Of a stretch of DNA of 64,000 bases, positions 11,460-24,099 are shown piece by piece. Where the stretch lies: assembly GCA_973895155.1 (NCBI GenBank), contig OZ316892.1:8370001-8434000 (forward strand). The letters run 5' to 3'. A model generated the notes under the pieces. It was not told the origin of the DNA. It saw nothing but the letters and a program-made list of their open reading frames with translations, and ran no database searches. Each line of letters opens with the position of its first letter. The first letter of the stretch is position 1. The stretch comes from Marsupella aquatica. Taxonomy: Eukaryota; Marchantiophyta. Both the position numbers and the translations under genes were made by a program.

Positions 11460-11970
11460 TGTGACATCTCTTAATCAAGAAAGGGTTTCCAATGAGTCTC
11501 AAATTAACAAATGTTGTCAAGTTCCAAATGAGTTTTTGAATTTCTCAGTCTTTGCAATGAGTGCAACAATAAGAAATTTTGATCATGAGTTCATGAATTC
11601 TTTTAACTTTCCAACATTGAGTCCGACATTGACAAATTTCATGTCAAATTTTGTCATGGTACTAAAGAGATCATGAGGTTTTCAATCTCTCTAGCTTTCT
11701 AATGTGTGACATTGGGAGTATTCGTCAAGATTTAGAGAAATCATGAATATCCAAATTTCTCTAGCTTTCCAATGAACCTAACATTGATAGATTTGGTCAA
11801 GTACTAAGGAGATGATGAGTTTCTAATTTACTCTAACTTTCCAATGAATGTGACATTGAGAGTTTTATAAAAAGAGTACTAAAGAGTTCATGAATTTCTA
11901 AATCTTGATCTTGAACTTTCCAATGAATCCAACATTGACAGATTTCATCAAGTACTAAGGAGATTGATAA
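11460..11970 (+). repeat. Degenerate tandem repeat, ~80-90 bp units
   Basis: About six diverged units share the order CTTTCCAATGA, then ACATTGA(C/G)AG, then ATTT.GTCAAGTACTAA(G)GAGAT.ATGA, then TTTCTAAT. The units differ by many substitutions and small indels, so the array is old. An open frame across part of it (11461-11676) is probably a by-product of the repeat. Confidence 0.65.
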
Positions 11971-12644
11971 TTATTTAGTTTTACAATGTGGAGCCAAAGG
12001 GTTTCTATCTATGCACATTTATTTTTTCAAACTTGCAAACAATTAAAAATAACAAGCATTTGACATAAAACACTGATATATCATTGACAAACATCAGAAT
12101 GGTAGCTTTATTTTACTAAATGATATCTCTTCTTTTGTATGCTGATTTTTTTTACGCTTAATACTTACGGCATGGCGCCCCAAAGATTACGTTGTTTTTG
12201 CCACAAACATGAATGTGCACTTTTGTTACTGTCAAAATTAGAATCTTTCCTGTTTCTGGCTGGTTGTGCTGATGTGGTGCAACCTCGTGACAGGGAATTT
12301 GCAAGGGACCTCTCATGGGGGTCCGTAAATACTCTATCATGTAAATTTTACCATCATCACTTTCAATCTCCAAGCAATGTAGGTTAGCTCCTGTACATGT
12401 TAGCTTAACAAAGACATGTAATGTGCAGTTGAAAGTATCCACTTCATATTCAACTATCAAATCAAGGGGTGTGAGTGTGTCAACCCTCATTATTGGAATG
12501 TGGATTTCATGTACATACCTATATCATTTTCTTTCCTCCAAGTCCAAACTTGGGTGCCTCACTCAAAGGAAGTTCACATATCCCGCACAAAGTTTTTGGG
12601 TAATAAACTCCCTAAAACATAATAAATATAAGTTTTTTCTATTT
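11971..12644. other. Unassigned; open frame of unknown status
   Basis: A 110-codon minus-strand frame (12490-12158) containing LEIESDDGKIYMIEYL overlaps an 82-codon plus-strand frame. Neither shows a domain I recognise, and no splice-linked partners are evident. An old pseudogene is possible. Confidence 0.25.
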
Positions 12645-12830
12645 TTACCCCTAATTTGGTATTGAAGAAACTCCTATAGTTTTTATAATTGTCGAAATTG
12701 GATTGAAATACCCTTAATGTTTTTCAGCAGAACTTTTAAAGTCTTTCGCCCAATCAAAACCCCTAATGTATTTGTGTGTGATGGGTTGGAAGAAAATAAG
12801 CTTTAGGGTTGAGGGTGAGTGAGGACCTCG
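12645..12830 (+). repeat. Dispersed repeat family B, copy 1
   Basis: Runs from TTACCCCTAA through GGATTGAAATACCCTTAATG, AACTTTTAAAGTCTTT and GATGGGTTGGAAGAAAATAAG to GTGAGGACC. The same ordered blocks occur at 36372-36575 in the same orientation with moderate divergence. No coding content is seen; it is likely a short non-autonomous element or the end of a larger one. Confidence 0.55.
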
Positions 12831-15800
12831 GGATACCAAAGAAACGATTGAATATTAAGTGGATCCAAGTCTGTATCCAATCTCATATTCAAACTGTCAA
12901 CTTCAAGCGTCAGATTGAGTTGAAGCTTGACCTTTTAGTTTAAATAACCCGCATCTCACTTAACACTAATTAAACTACTGATCACAACTCAAGGCTAACT
13001 TCTTTCCCACATATCTCACACTCTAGAGCCTGATTTACATTAATTTTCCAAAAGGCTAAAGTTTTGTAAAATTGAAAGGGACTGTCTGACTGACCCTTGT
13101 GAGCCCAGCTAAGTGCAATCAGTTGCTTAGCTCAACTGTCTTGCACGTATAGTCTGATTGGACACCTAATTCACCCACTAGCTTAGCTCAACTGTCTTAC
13201 ACAGTGTTGCATGGGACCTAACAGTTGGGGTTGTTGGCATCCTAGTGGATGATCACCAAATGTAATAAACATTTGAATGTTGGCTCTTTGGTATTCCTGG
13301 GGTTTTCCCTTGTTTTCTCCCCTTTGTTGGGTTTCCTGCCTTAGGGATCATGTCTCCTCATTGGGTGCCAGTTTCTTTTTGGCAATGGAAAATAAAATGT
13401 TGAATGAGAGAATCTTAGAAAAGGGCAGTAGTCCCCAGGTCAAATGTGACGGTAGCATCAGGGGTGCAATTATTATTTTTCTAAATGGACTTTTCTAAAC
13501 ATCAAATCAAATTATAATTGAGAAGATGAGAACAAGCGCATGCTCACCAAAATCTCAGGATGAGGATGCACTAAGTTTGAATACAAAGTGGAGATTCACT
13601 GTTGTCTTCAACCAATTGTGACTTCAAGCTCCTTCAGTTTGGACTTAGAGCAAAAAGGGATCCATAACTCTACGGTGGTATTCAAACTGAAAAATCAATG
13701 TAAGTGATCTTGCTCATCAAACTGATAGTTTAAACGAGTAAGTGGATACTTGGGTCTACTTTGATATTTAACTGCTGCTTGGCTCCCATCCCTGAGTCTT
13801 GGAGCTTGAGAAAACCTGGGATGCAAATCCTGGTTGATATTTAAACTGAAAAATCAAAGATCAACCCAATTTCACTCTTCAAATTGATAGTTGAATATTA
13901 AAGTGCATACTTTGGTATTTAGCTGTTCATTAGGGGTCCTTTACTTTTGAAATTATAGAAAAAAATCAGTTAAGTAACGAGTTTACATAGATTTCATCCT
14001 GGTGGCCAAAGTACACCCCTCCATTTCAGCAAAGCCTTCCTTTTGTGGAGAACGTGGAGAACTACTCATTTATTTCTAGCCAAAATCTTTGGGTGAACAC
14101 GATAATCACTCATCGGTGCTGATTCTCATTCCACCTCTATTTTTTAATAAGGGTACCTCGTTTCTGAAATCCGTGGAGGCCTTGAATACCATATTGATAC
14201 GGTATCGAAACCAACTTCAATAAAATATCCACCCTCGTTCCGTACAATATATGAGCATCTCTAAGATTGAGTAGATGTTTGGAGATGTGTTTTGGAGATA
14301 TGAGAGAATGGGGCAAAATGATTGGTGGTCAATCAGACGATCACCCAGCCAGTGGCCCTTAGGGTACCACCTTCAGAGCAGGAGGTCAGCTCACATAAGG
14401 TGAGATCATCGGACGACGGGCAGACATCCACATGATTGATTTGACCAAACTAACGTGGCGAATTCTGTGAAATCGAGAATCCAGCTGATTGGTGGCAGAC
14501 GGCAGACAATCTACTGTGGAATCACAATCTGGCTGACTGACATAACTGGAAAATGAGAACCCACTTTGTGAATGAATGGAAGCTCTTGCTGTGAATCCCC
14601 TTATCGATACCTTTTCATAGCTGCATGCACGAATTTAAAATCGAGACTAGATTGTTGGCATTTGACAGTAGACTTGAGCAGCTGGGTTGTTGACCGGCAG
14701 GATTCACCTTGAGTCCATGAAACCAGATCAGAGAATAATGCAGCGTGAATCAGACTTGAAGTCACTCAAGTAGATGCATGTTTTATTTTATCAGCTTCAG
14801 GGTGATGGACCCAACAGATGTCATTAATAGAATTAAGCAGGACCCTGACTACAGTTGTCACATTGTCACATCTCAAGGAGACAATTGCACAGGGTTGGCA
14901 AACTTTCTCGACAGCAAGAATGGCACTTCACCTAATGGGCGGTGCTGCCCTCCCACCTGGCCTTGTGCAGCACCCATATTCACCAACTCTTGTTCGATCC
15001 TCAAGGTGGCATTAATGCTTGCATGAAAACACAGAGACACCAAGCGAGATCACTGGAGCATAACTGAGAAAATCACTTATTTGGCCTGCCAATTTTTGCC
15101 ACCAAAGATCCTCTGACGGTCGGAAACTTCCTGTGCGACCCAAAAGACTGAGGCTATGAGTAGACAGAAACTCACAGAAGCAGCACAACCAAACCTCACT
15201 AGCCCAAGTTTCTCACGTGCATTATTCCCATCCGCTGGGCCAAAAGGTCTGTCGCAATTGTAAGTCCACTATATTCTTCCCCGCAGGAAGAATGCCCTCA
15301 CCATGTGTGACATGCGTTTAGTGTGGCTACATAACTAACTTCTTGCCGTTGAGTAGCCCCTCCTAGGTTCTGTTGCATCTGCACTTTATAGCTCAATCAC
15401 CAAGTTCTGTCAGTGAATCACAGTTGAGGGCCATGTGTTGATGACCGTCAAAAGCCAGATCAAGAGTTGTATTCTAACAACCAGGCAGTCATCAGATTGG
15501 AACATCTGGTATCAGTCCATACCTAGCTGGACCACAGCGTTTGGCTGAGTCACTTCCTCCGTGTTTCCTACAACGCCAGTTGAAATTCCTGAGAGTAGCA
15601 AAATTAGAGCAACAAATCTACATGCCCCGCTTCCCTCAGAATAATTTAGCGCGGTTCCAGACTTCCCTCAAGCAACGAAAACTCCGTCGGTTGACGATTC
15701 TGAGCTACAATGTGATGACACACGGTGGAAGAATTGCCTACAAGTAGTGTTCAACTTCTAGTGTTCAACTTGAAGGGCAGTTCTCCAATGCCGCTCGTCC

Positions 15801-17356
15801 TTAATCTATGCGCATGTATGAACAACTTAGGGGGAAACGATCATCCGATGCTAGTACAACTGGCTACCAAATTCAGTATTACAAGTATACAACGAAAAAC
15901 AGGACACAAACTTCTAGACTCGATGAGCTTACTCTCTCGATCAGCGGCAGATTGTCGTATGTACACTCTACTAACACTCGGGAAAACGTGACTTATCTTG
16001 ACCGTCTCCAGATTGCAGTCAGCTACTTCGAAACGCATCCAGATTTTTATAAACCTCGATGTTTAGCCACAAACTTATTTTTGCGACAAAACCAACTTTA
16101 GCGTCTTATACAAAACCAGCTCTCAAATATGTATGTTACTAGCCAAACATGAGCAATTTCTGCAGCTGCAAAAATAGGAACGACGCAGGCAAAAAAGGCA
16201 ACAAAGGAACGCTTGGACATTTTAGTCATTGCATCGGAGGATCTGTGAATTTCGGTGGCCTGCACTGTGAGCTGATTCTTAAAGAGAGAAGATGACTCGA
16301 AAATAGGTCCCAACAAGGACCTTCGAGATAACATTTCTGGTACAGCACATGGCCACTTAATATAATAAATGACTATGAAATGCGGAACCTGTCGGTAAAC
16401 ATGATCACTTTCTAACTCTCGGTTGCATATTGAATAAATAAAATTGGCCTCCAATTTAGCTCCATTAATTTGGGGGAATGCCTGATAGTCTAGGTTCGAG
16501 GCTATGCTATCCTGACCTTCACGGAACCACAAATCTAAACACCAGGCTCAGTACGACTCAGTACGTGATTCAGGTAGAGAATCTTTGCCGGTTCGCTAGC
16601 CCACGAATATATCGGATGCAGCTGAACATCGCTATCGAATAGTCTGAAAGGTCGAGAGCAGCTGAACATCGCTCCTATCTTTAGAGGCACGAGCCTTAAT
16701 TTCAAACATAACCTGTTCTCAATAGCTGGTGGAAAAAGTGCCCACTGTGCGAAGGTTACACCTTCTGCAGCCCCTGACGGCCTGGCCCAAAACCGGCTGA
16801 CGATGAATAAGCTCACCACAGCTGGCCAAAGTAGTAATCTAATTTATAGCCCAGGGGCTAATAACTGCCAAGCTACGCTCAGGAGCACATGTTCCTGTAC
16901 AAGACATTGCGTCGGCCTTGATCTGTCTGTCTAGAGGCCGAGTCTTTAGAGGTGAGTTACCAAAGCGCATTGGGGATTGCTGATATGATTTAACTGTAAC
17001 TTGCAAGTAGATATATCCCTGTACAAATACTTGGTGCAGCATGTCCTATCCCGCCCCTCCGATGGTGGCTGCTGGTGCTTTTGAACACTCCCGCCGTATA
17101 CCTTGTCGGGACAACTTCATCGTTTCGACCTCAGTGGCACTCAATCAACTGGAAGCACGCGGTTAGTGCCCACCTCGCCGACAAAATCGTCAGCTTCGTT
17201 ACCAGCGCGAAGGCCCCGGCGACCGACGCATCAATTATGAGTCGTTCTCCAGTTGGAATTCGATCTGTAATGAAGCTCTCTGACAGGACTTTGTGGTAAG
17301 GATTGAGCTTCGAGACAGACAGAATTGAGTTCAAACGTCCATTCCCGGTGATGAAG
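12831..17356. other. Unassigned intergenic DNA
   Basis: No exon, RNA gene or transposon domain could be supported. Short open frames (13277, 14778, 15541, 15725, 16098 and 16535) lack recognisable motifs. The part nearest 17356 should include the 3' untranslated region of the minus-strand BRX-like gene. Confidence 0.4.
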
Positions 17357-20300
17357 TTATTTGCTCTGTAGTCTAGTACTTGTAAATATATATTGGGCAT
17401 AGATCCTTTGCCGGTTGTGTTCCCACCATGCAGCAGCTTCTCCCTCAGAGAATTTGTCACGGCTACATGCAGTAAACACCCACGCCACACTTAGGAAATA
17501 TTGACTATCATTAGGCCCAACAACAAAATAGCTAGATAAAAGAGAATGCCCGTTCCAGCAAGACGTCAAAGATAGCACAAGTACCAGCGACAGCAGACTG
17601 GGAAGGGCCCCTAAACCTCGTAGAAGATTATACAAATAAGAAACCACAATCAACCAGGAAAGTTACAGCCGAAGATGAGCAAGCTAAAGGAAAACACAAG
17701 GATAAAGAGATCCGGTGGTACCTAAATCGTACTCTTTTGAGCTGCTTGCCAACTCCTGGAACGGTGATTATTGTAAGATAGACTCCGGTCTCATCTTGTT
17801 CAATCCACGAGTTACAAGGAGGCCCACCGGTTTCAGAGTCACTGTCTTTGAGCCTGGCATCAGCCGAAGACCTGCGTCTCGTAAGTAGATAATCTCCTCC
17901 GCTGTAGGACGAGCCCGGACTCTTGCTGTAGGCGTCAGGAGTAACGTAGCCTGAGGAAAACCTCTGTATCCAGGACATTCTGTTAAAATTCGTTTTCGCT
18001 CGGTCTGGTCGGCAAAAGACAGGACAATTGAGAAGTACACTTTTGTACGTGACACGGTCCCACCTCATCCAGGCAAGTAGAAACGGATATTCAATGAATT
18101 GGTAGCCTACTCAGCTCGACAAAGTAATTGCAAGCCAGTTTCCTGACATTGTCTGCAATAACAATCAAGTTGTGCGTCGCTACGAAATTGCTGTGCGAGA
18201 TTGGCGGGACAATATGATCAGCATCATGACACAGATTTCCGGAAATCTCGAAACTATGGAGGTACCGGTATGATACCATGCCAGAGCGGTGATCGAATCG
18301 CTACGTTGGTTGAATGGGAAGTACAAATTATTTCCATCATGTCCAATTGGGGGTGATGGAAGAATGAACCAAAAACAAAACAACTCACATCATCATCTGT
18401 CGAAGCCGAATATGGACAACGAACATTATATAAAGCTCGGACCCTCGGGCAGTTTTCCGTCCACCAATTTTCGGCGTGTTGCTTGCTGAATATTGCGCGG
18501 CTGCAAAGTTACAAACACAAGAATTGAGTCCCAATCTGAAAAGAAGAATGATGGCATTGGCCACACATGATGCGGAATATTTTCGACATCGGCTGCTTCC
18601 TAATTGTAACGAGCATGACGGCCGCATGCTCCAGATGTGGAACGAGCATGACAAAAGCATAGGCCAGATAGGTGATCCAGAGGAAAGGATCACAAAAGTT
18701 CACAAATGTTCCTCGTCTCGTCGAGCTACGAATCACGACCAATGTTGAAGGTTTGAGGGTTAGAGCCATGCGATCCACCTGAATTTAATACGCTTGAGGT
18801 CGTTCAAACCATCAGGTGCTGTGCTGAACGTGATATACACTCCTGGTTCGACTTGGGCCACCCACTCGCTGCTGTAGACTCTGTACGTGGACCCTCCGTG
18901 ATCGACTTTGACTTCGCCTTCTCTTTTCTCCGGACCGGCATCTGCAAAATTCTTGTGCAGTGACCTGAGTGCTTTGGGAGACGCTTGAACTGGGTAAAAT
19001 TGATTCTCCGAGTCCCCATTCAAGTCTTGACGAGGAGGCGTCCGGCCATTCATCTGATAGCTCTTCAGCGAGAACTGCGGGCTGTGCATCTCGCCTGTGG
19101 CAGGATGGGCAGGAAAACTCTCATCCTGGAGCTCACTTGGAACCGCCGTCCCGCACCCTGGCTTGCAATACTTGGACAGGGATCGTCCTGCAAGTCGGGA
19201 GGCCATCTGCTTGAACTGCAGCAACGAGAAATACATAAGCCTCACATATGCGGACAAGTGAAAACCAATCATGATACAACAAAATCGAAATGAGAACGTT
19301 GCATGGTTGCTTCCACCACAACGCGATCTAACCCAATTTTCCAGAACACTCGATGGTCCGGAACACTGTAGTTTCAATTCCTGCTCCCATGGATAGTACT
19401 GAAGGGTAGCACCCCGCTATCAACCGCTCCCGGCTCCGAAACAGAAGCGCCTCCATTCATGAAGCGATATGGGGCGTGATGCATGACTAGGCTTTGCCAG
19501 CGACGAAGATTTATCGATCAGATGAGTCTTCCACACAGCACAACGGAGTCATTCACCTGATTTGTTCTCCATGAAAACTTGAAACATGTCGAACCATAGT
19601 GCTGCTGGCCGATGATCAAGTCCTGTACCATGTCCGCGACAGTGCTGAGCACGTCTCGCGGGCGAGAGGAGTTCAAAATTGTGAAGAAACTCCCTCACGT
19701 TTTCCTCACCCACGGGCGAGAAGAGGCTTGGCAGTGTAAGGACTCTCCAACTCACACCGTCTTCCTGTCACACGCAGATTCTCCCTCTACACGGGCGAGG
19801 CGAGAGGAAGGTTGACGATGCCTATTGACACTCACACACCCCGAAAGCGAGAGGAGATTTGACATTGTGCACGCACAAAACTCGCGCATCCGCTGTCCCC
19901 ACAGACTCGTCGACGTATAGAAGTTCCCTCACGTTGCCCAGAACTAGAACCCGAAAATAATATTAGCTCGAAACATCGTGACATCGACCATACTAAACGA
20001 CAATTCGATCTCCGATAGATGCGGGGTCAAGGGAATGCAATTATTCACTGTTTGAAGTTGATTCCCTCAAGACATTCCCCCCAAAATAAATGACGTAACG
20101 CCCGGGGGTAGAGTTCAAACAAAGGTAAGGTCGAGACATCTACTTTAGAAAACGGCCGGGGGGTAAGGTAGTGTGTTACAGAACAATGCCGTGGAAACAG
20201 GGCGTTACTATATGCATTCGTTCTAGCACTTCCATGGCTCGTGCGTTTCTCTCCCCGTCCATAAGATACGTACTTACAAATACACCTGCTCATCGTCACA

Positions 20301-20465
20301 ACTAAATGCAAGAAAAGAGCTTGCAGCAAATGGAGGAACCGGCCAACACACCTGACACGTGAAAAAGCTGCCGTTGCCATGCTTCGATGGCTCCTCCTCG
20401 GCTTTAGTCTTGCCTTCTTGCACATCAACCGTCTTTGAACACACTGGTGATAGACAAGCCAGCAT
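17357..20465 (-). CDS. BRX: BREVIS RADIX (BRX)-like protein, five exons
   Basis: Spliced minus-strand gene: exons 20465-20352, 19215-18779, 18500-18389, 17963-17722 and 17462-17357, all introns GT-AG, giving 336 residues, close to Arabidopsis BRX (~344). Exon 1 encodes MLACLSPVC, with two N-terminal cysteines where BRX proteins are palmitoylated at the plasma membrane. Exon 2 opens with FKQMASRLAG...YCKP, matching the conserved IKDMALK...YKxCKPC segment. Tandem BRX domains follow: BRX1 from W156 (EWVAQVEPGVYITF, then HAENWWTENCPRV) and BRX2 from W274 (SWIEQDETGVYLTI, then AAAWWEHNRQRIYAQY). Each is split by a phase-2 intron after KRI/VKF or KRVRF. BRX proteins are land-plant regulators of growth and auxin or brassinosteroid-linked signalling. 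The end of exon 1 departs from the usual KSLTSQ motif (FFTCQ). The exon 4 acceptor (ATACAG before AGGTTT) fits the phase but is the least certain junction. Confidence 0.88.
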
Positions 20466-22910
20466 CGGGCCACTATCGGTCAGAGAAAGTTGGTACTTTC
20501 GTAGAATATCTTGCAGACGATTTTTCTTTCAGTTTCCACTCTTCAGCCTCGCAAAAAGCCGGATGACGCGATTTGTGTTGTTTCAAATTGCGAGATTAGG
20601 GTCGATAGAGACGCCTTTGCCTCTGACGTCACCGTCTTCTCAACCTGCCTTGCTCAATTCCTATCTACTGCAGCTCTAGCTCCCGCTCTTCTTCCCATTA
20701 TCCAACCTCGCTTCCTAACGATGCGTTCCCGCTCCGAGTCCTGTCAAAGACCGTACCAAACCTATCGTTGTACTTTTCCTTTTCTTCCCAACCAAAAGCT
20801 ATGCGGACATGTGGTCGAAGTGGACCAAACGAAGAGTGTTCTCGCCGTCGTATGTTCGGAGACTGTTCAGCTGAGCGAGCTCGCAAGCAATCGATGATCC
20901 TGGTACCGGTTGTGGCAAGTTTAGTGAGTCGTCAACAACAGACTGAGCTGTACCGACATAGGGGAGAGGTCCTTGTCTCGATTCAATCTAACCAACTTTG
21001 CGGATCGTCAGCGGTGACGTGCGTGAAAGTCGGCCTCCGTGAGCTTCAATTGTTCACTTGATTGATGCGGCAGTTCGGGGACATCGGGCATCTCTGGCGT
21101 CACGATACTGCTGATGCTCCTCTTCAATGCGACTATCGTTGCGTCGGCACTGCTGAATTCTCTGATGAGTCGGGCAGGCAACTCATTATGCCACTGGATA
21201 TCCACCTCGGTGTCCCTCCCTCTCACACACAACAACATCAGCGGCTTGATTCAGTGCCTATCATATATTGTAATTAAATATGATGGGAGAGTTCACTGTT
21301 CACCGTAGATTGGTTTCGTCAGCCCTTCCAAAGGATCATCCTGTACGCGTCGTATCCTTCTAACTGGACCTGATCTTCGCTCAACTTGCACAAGCCAGTT
21401 CGCATGAAGAACTTGTCCAGTGACCTCCGCTGCGCACCATTGACTGCACACCAGTATATCAATTACGTTCATCCACGACGGGAGTTGTACTCTGCACCCC
21501 GCTACGGGTGTATCTCTCACTACTGACTTAAAATCATCAAACTCTAAGAGCGAATAAGCGCGTCTACGCGCTCAGTCTCTTCCTCACCTGACTCCCAGGA
21601 TCGCATGCACCTAGCAGCGGTGGTTTAAAGCCATGTGATTTCACATAATCGCTCTGCGACTATTCATTCCCACACGCTCCCCTCTGCATTAACTGATTCG
21701 CCTCTTGCTCTTAACTCCCCTGATCGTAGAGGAACATTCGTTCTACCAATCCTTTCGCCTGAACATCGACGGGACCCGTCGAACAAAGCGCACTCTCGCA
21801 CAAATTCCCCCCCAGATCAGCACATTTGCTCACTTTGTCGCAGTTCTGGCCCCTGGCGCAACTCCAGTCTCGCGAAGCACTCGCTGGTAGTCTGGTACAC
21901 AAATAAATTCAAACCTTCAACTCCCTCCTACCTGGTCCATCAGTTCGTCTGCCTGTCTGTCCGACTGTTCGTACTTCTGCCACCACCCACGCCAGACAGG
22001 GGACAAAGGAACTTGCGCAAGAATTTCTCGCAGTCTCGCAGCAGCAGTGAGGACATGAACAGTAAAGATGAACACCTCGACTCGCACAGAAGTTCTCCCT
22101 TTCGCGACCTATGCACGGATCTCTGTCTCCTCGTGCTTCCTCCTTATCTCCCTCTTACAACATCATCTACAACTCACACAGAATGATTCCTGCCTGCTGC
22201 CTGCTGGGTCCTCCAGGACAACCTCTTGTCCATCCCTGTTCAGCATTCACTGTTCTCTCTCCGTGGAGCTATTCCTCCCAACCTCATGCGGGTTCCTTTT
22301 ATATGCCAGATCCCAGCGGCTCCACTATTCCCTCCCGATTTAAATTCATTCCCATCTCCACTGTTCTCCATCGCTCTGTCATCAACACACCTCCAGTCAG
22401 ATTCATGAATTTTCAACACACTCATCACTCATGTACGAGGTCAACTAGTTAGGCACATTGTAGGTTGCGCATAATTCCAACTCCCCCTTCTCTATCAATG
22501 GACTTCATGCACTGCTGCGAGAGGCAATTCGATCCGCCAACTACTTTTCTCCGCACCCCCCATCGCCCATTCTTGGCCGGCGTTCTCCTCGACCAAATCG
22601 CCAGCACGCAAAAAAGCAGAGCCCAGAGAAGTCCGCACTCCAGACCAGACAGGGAGACAGGGCAATGCGATGCACAAGACGGGCGTAGGCAGGTAACCCG
22701 GTACCAGTACCGGTGCGGCCGGTACCCGGTCCAAACGCGACCCATCCCGTACGGGAAGATATCTTGTTACAATGTTACAGCTAACGACAAAGCCGACACA
22801 ACCAAAAAGGCAGACTACGGAGGAGACGACGCAGAACAACACGACGACAAGCGTCTCTACTGGACTCATACTGTACTGTATAGTAGGAGGATAGTAGGAG
22901 TCGAGAAATA
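20466..22910. promoter_or_regulatory. BRX-like gene leader and promoter region
   Basis: Directly upstream of the minus-strand BRX start, this region has a higher C/T content on the plus strand (GA-rich on the coding strand) than the AT-rich surroundings, typical of plant 5' leaders. Long open frames here (such as 21635-22186 and 22495-23046) are low-complexity, lack domains and sit in this skewed sequence. A palindrome-rich cluster lies at about 22689-22732. No certain TATA box or extra exon was found. Confidence 0.4.
22689..22732. other. Cluster of GGTACC/ACCGGT palindromes
   Basis: Within about 45 bp the sequence runs through GGTAACCCGGTACC, AGTACCGGT, CGGCCGGTACCCGGT. Overlapping six-base palindromes could form small hairpins. 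Function unknown. Confidence 0.4.
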
Positions 22911-22919
22911 GACATGCGT

Positions 22920-23320
22920 TGCCAGAATACTCGCTGCTGATATGGCTTTCGGAGTTTGAAAGCTCTACATCGGCGACGTCCGTTCCTAGTTTTACGGCAG
23001 AGATCGGACTGTTTTTGAATACGAGGCAGAACGATTCCTTCCGCATTTGTTAAATTAATCTTTTATATCATTGAACACTCTCAAAACTCGAGCTGAAAAA
23101 TAATAATTAGACATCATTGTACGGTCTCTAGATACGGTCGAACGTGATATCAGTTTCATGTCGTGATCGGTTGCCCGTATAGTACCTGCTGACATGGCCA
23201 TTTCAAAGTCACCTTGGCGGCGTCCACTCCAGGTTTTACGGCTGAGATCAGACCGATTTTGATTTTGATAATAAAACAGGAACATGCCTTCCACATTTGT
23301 TGAATAAACCCTCAAACCTC
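22920..23320 (+). repeat. Diverged duplication, ~130-bp unit
   Basis: Two copies, about 22930-23055 and 23185-23310, share GCTGAYATGGC, GGCGRCGTCC, TTTTACGGC.GAGATC.GAC.G and CC.CATTTGTT.AAT in order. They diverge by substitutions and small indels. Nothing coding is evident. Confidence 0.6.
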
Positions 23321-23753
23321 GAAAGCAAAAATAATACAAAGACGCGGTTACACGGTTAGGATATAAGGGTATTACGCACAGTTTCTTGTCCAGACATCTA
23401 GTTGATTTGAGGGTTTAACTAGGGCATGGTTCCATTGGCCTAGAGTGAGGAGTAGGGAAGCCTGTCAGAATATTTGAGCCAATAATCTTGCATCTCTTGC
23501 AGGAACTAAGGGGCATAAGACTACCGTAGTAGGGATTATAATTTTCCCTCACATCCAGTTAAACTCCAAGGGTAGCAGGCCATTCTCATTGGCTCTCAAG
23601 TCCAAATCAGTAGCTGTAGGGAGTCCATACATTTTGAATACTCTGTTTAAGGATACATGGTTATGAGGTGAGAGGAAAGGATCTACAAGAGTTGGAGAAA
23701 CTCATATTAGATTTCATTAGCCTGATTGTCACTAGCCTGATTGTCAGTTCTTT

Positions 23754-24099
23754 GAACATAAAGAAATAGAGGTGAGTACATTCAAGAGTGTTGCTAGTTC
23801 TTCAAATTTACATTTGATAGGGGTCTCAAACCTCAGAACAAAAACTTGACGTACCATAAGTATGAGGTAAAGGTTATGAATTACCAAATTCAAAATCCAA
23901 ATTCTTTTTGCCATGAAGAATGATTAGAACATAAAGAAATAGAGGTGAGTACATTCAAGAGTGTTGCTAGTTCTTCAAATTTACATTTGATAGGGGCCTC
24001 AAACCTCAGAACAAAAACTTGGCGTACCATAAGTATGAGGTTAAGGTTATGAATTACCAAATTCAAAATCCAAATTCTTTTCGCCATGAAGAATGATTA
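23754..24099 (+). repeat. 173-bp tandem duplication
   Basis: Two adjacent copies starting at 23754 and 23927 (GAACATAAAGAAATAGAGG...) differ at only a few bases, for example GGGGTCTC against GGGGCCTC and TTTTTGCC against TTTTCGCC. This is a recent local duplication. Confidence 0.9.

Noticed and set aside
11461-11676. 71-codon frame
   Set aside because: It lies in a degenerate tandem repeat and has no domain.
12158-12490. 110-codon minus-strand frame
   Set aside because: No recognised domain and no neighbouring exons, so it is not called a gene.
21635-22186. 183-codon plus-strand open frame upstream of the BRX-like gene
   Set aside because: Ser/Pro/Thr-rich, without any domain, located in the C/T-skewed leader region of a minus-strand gene. 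It overlaps several equally long frames.
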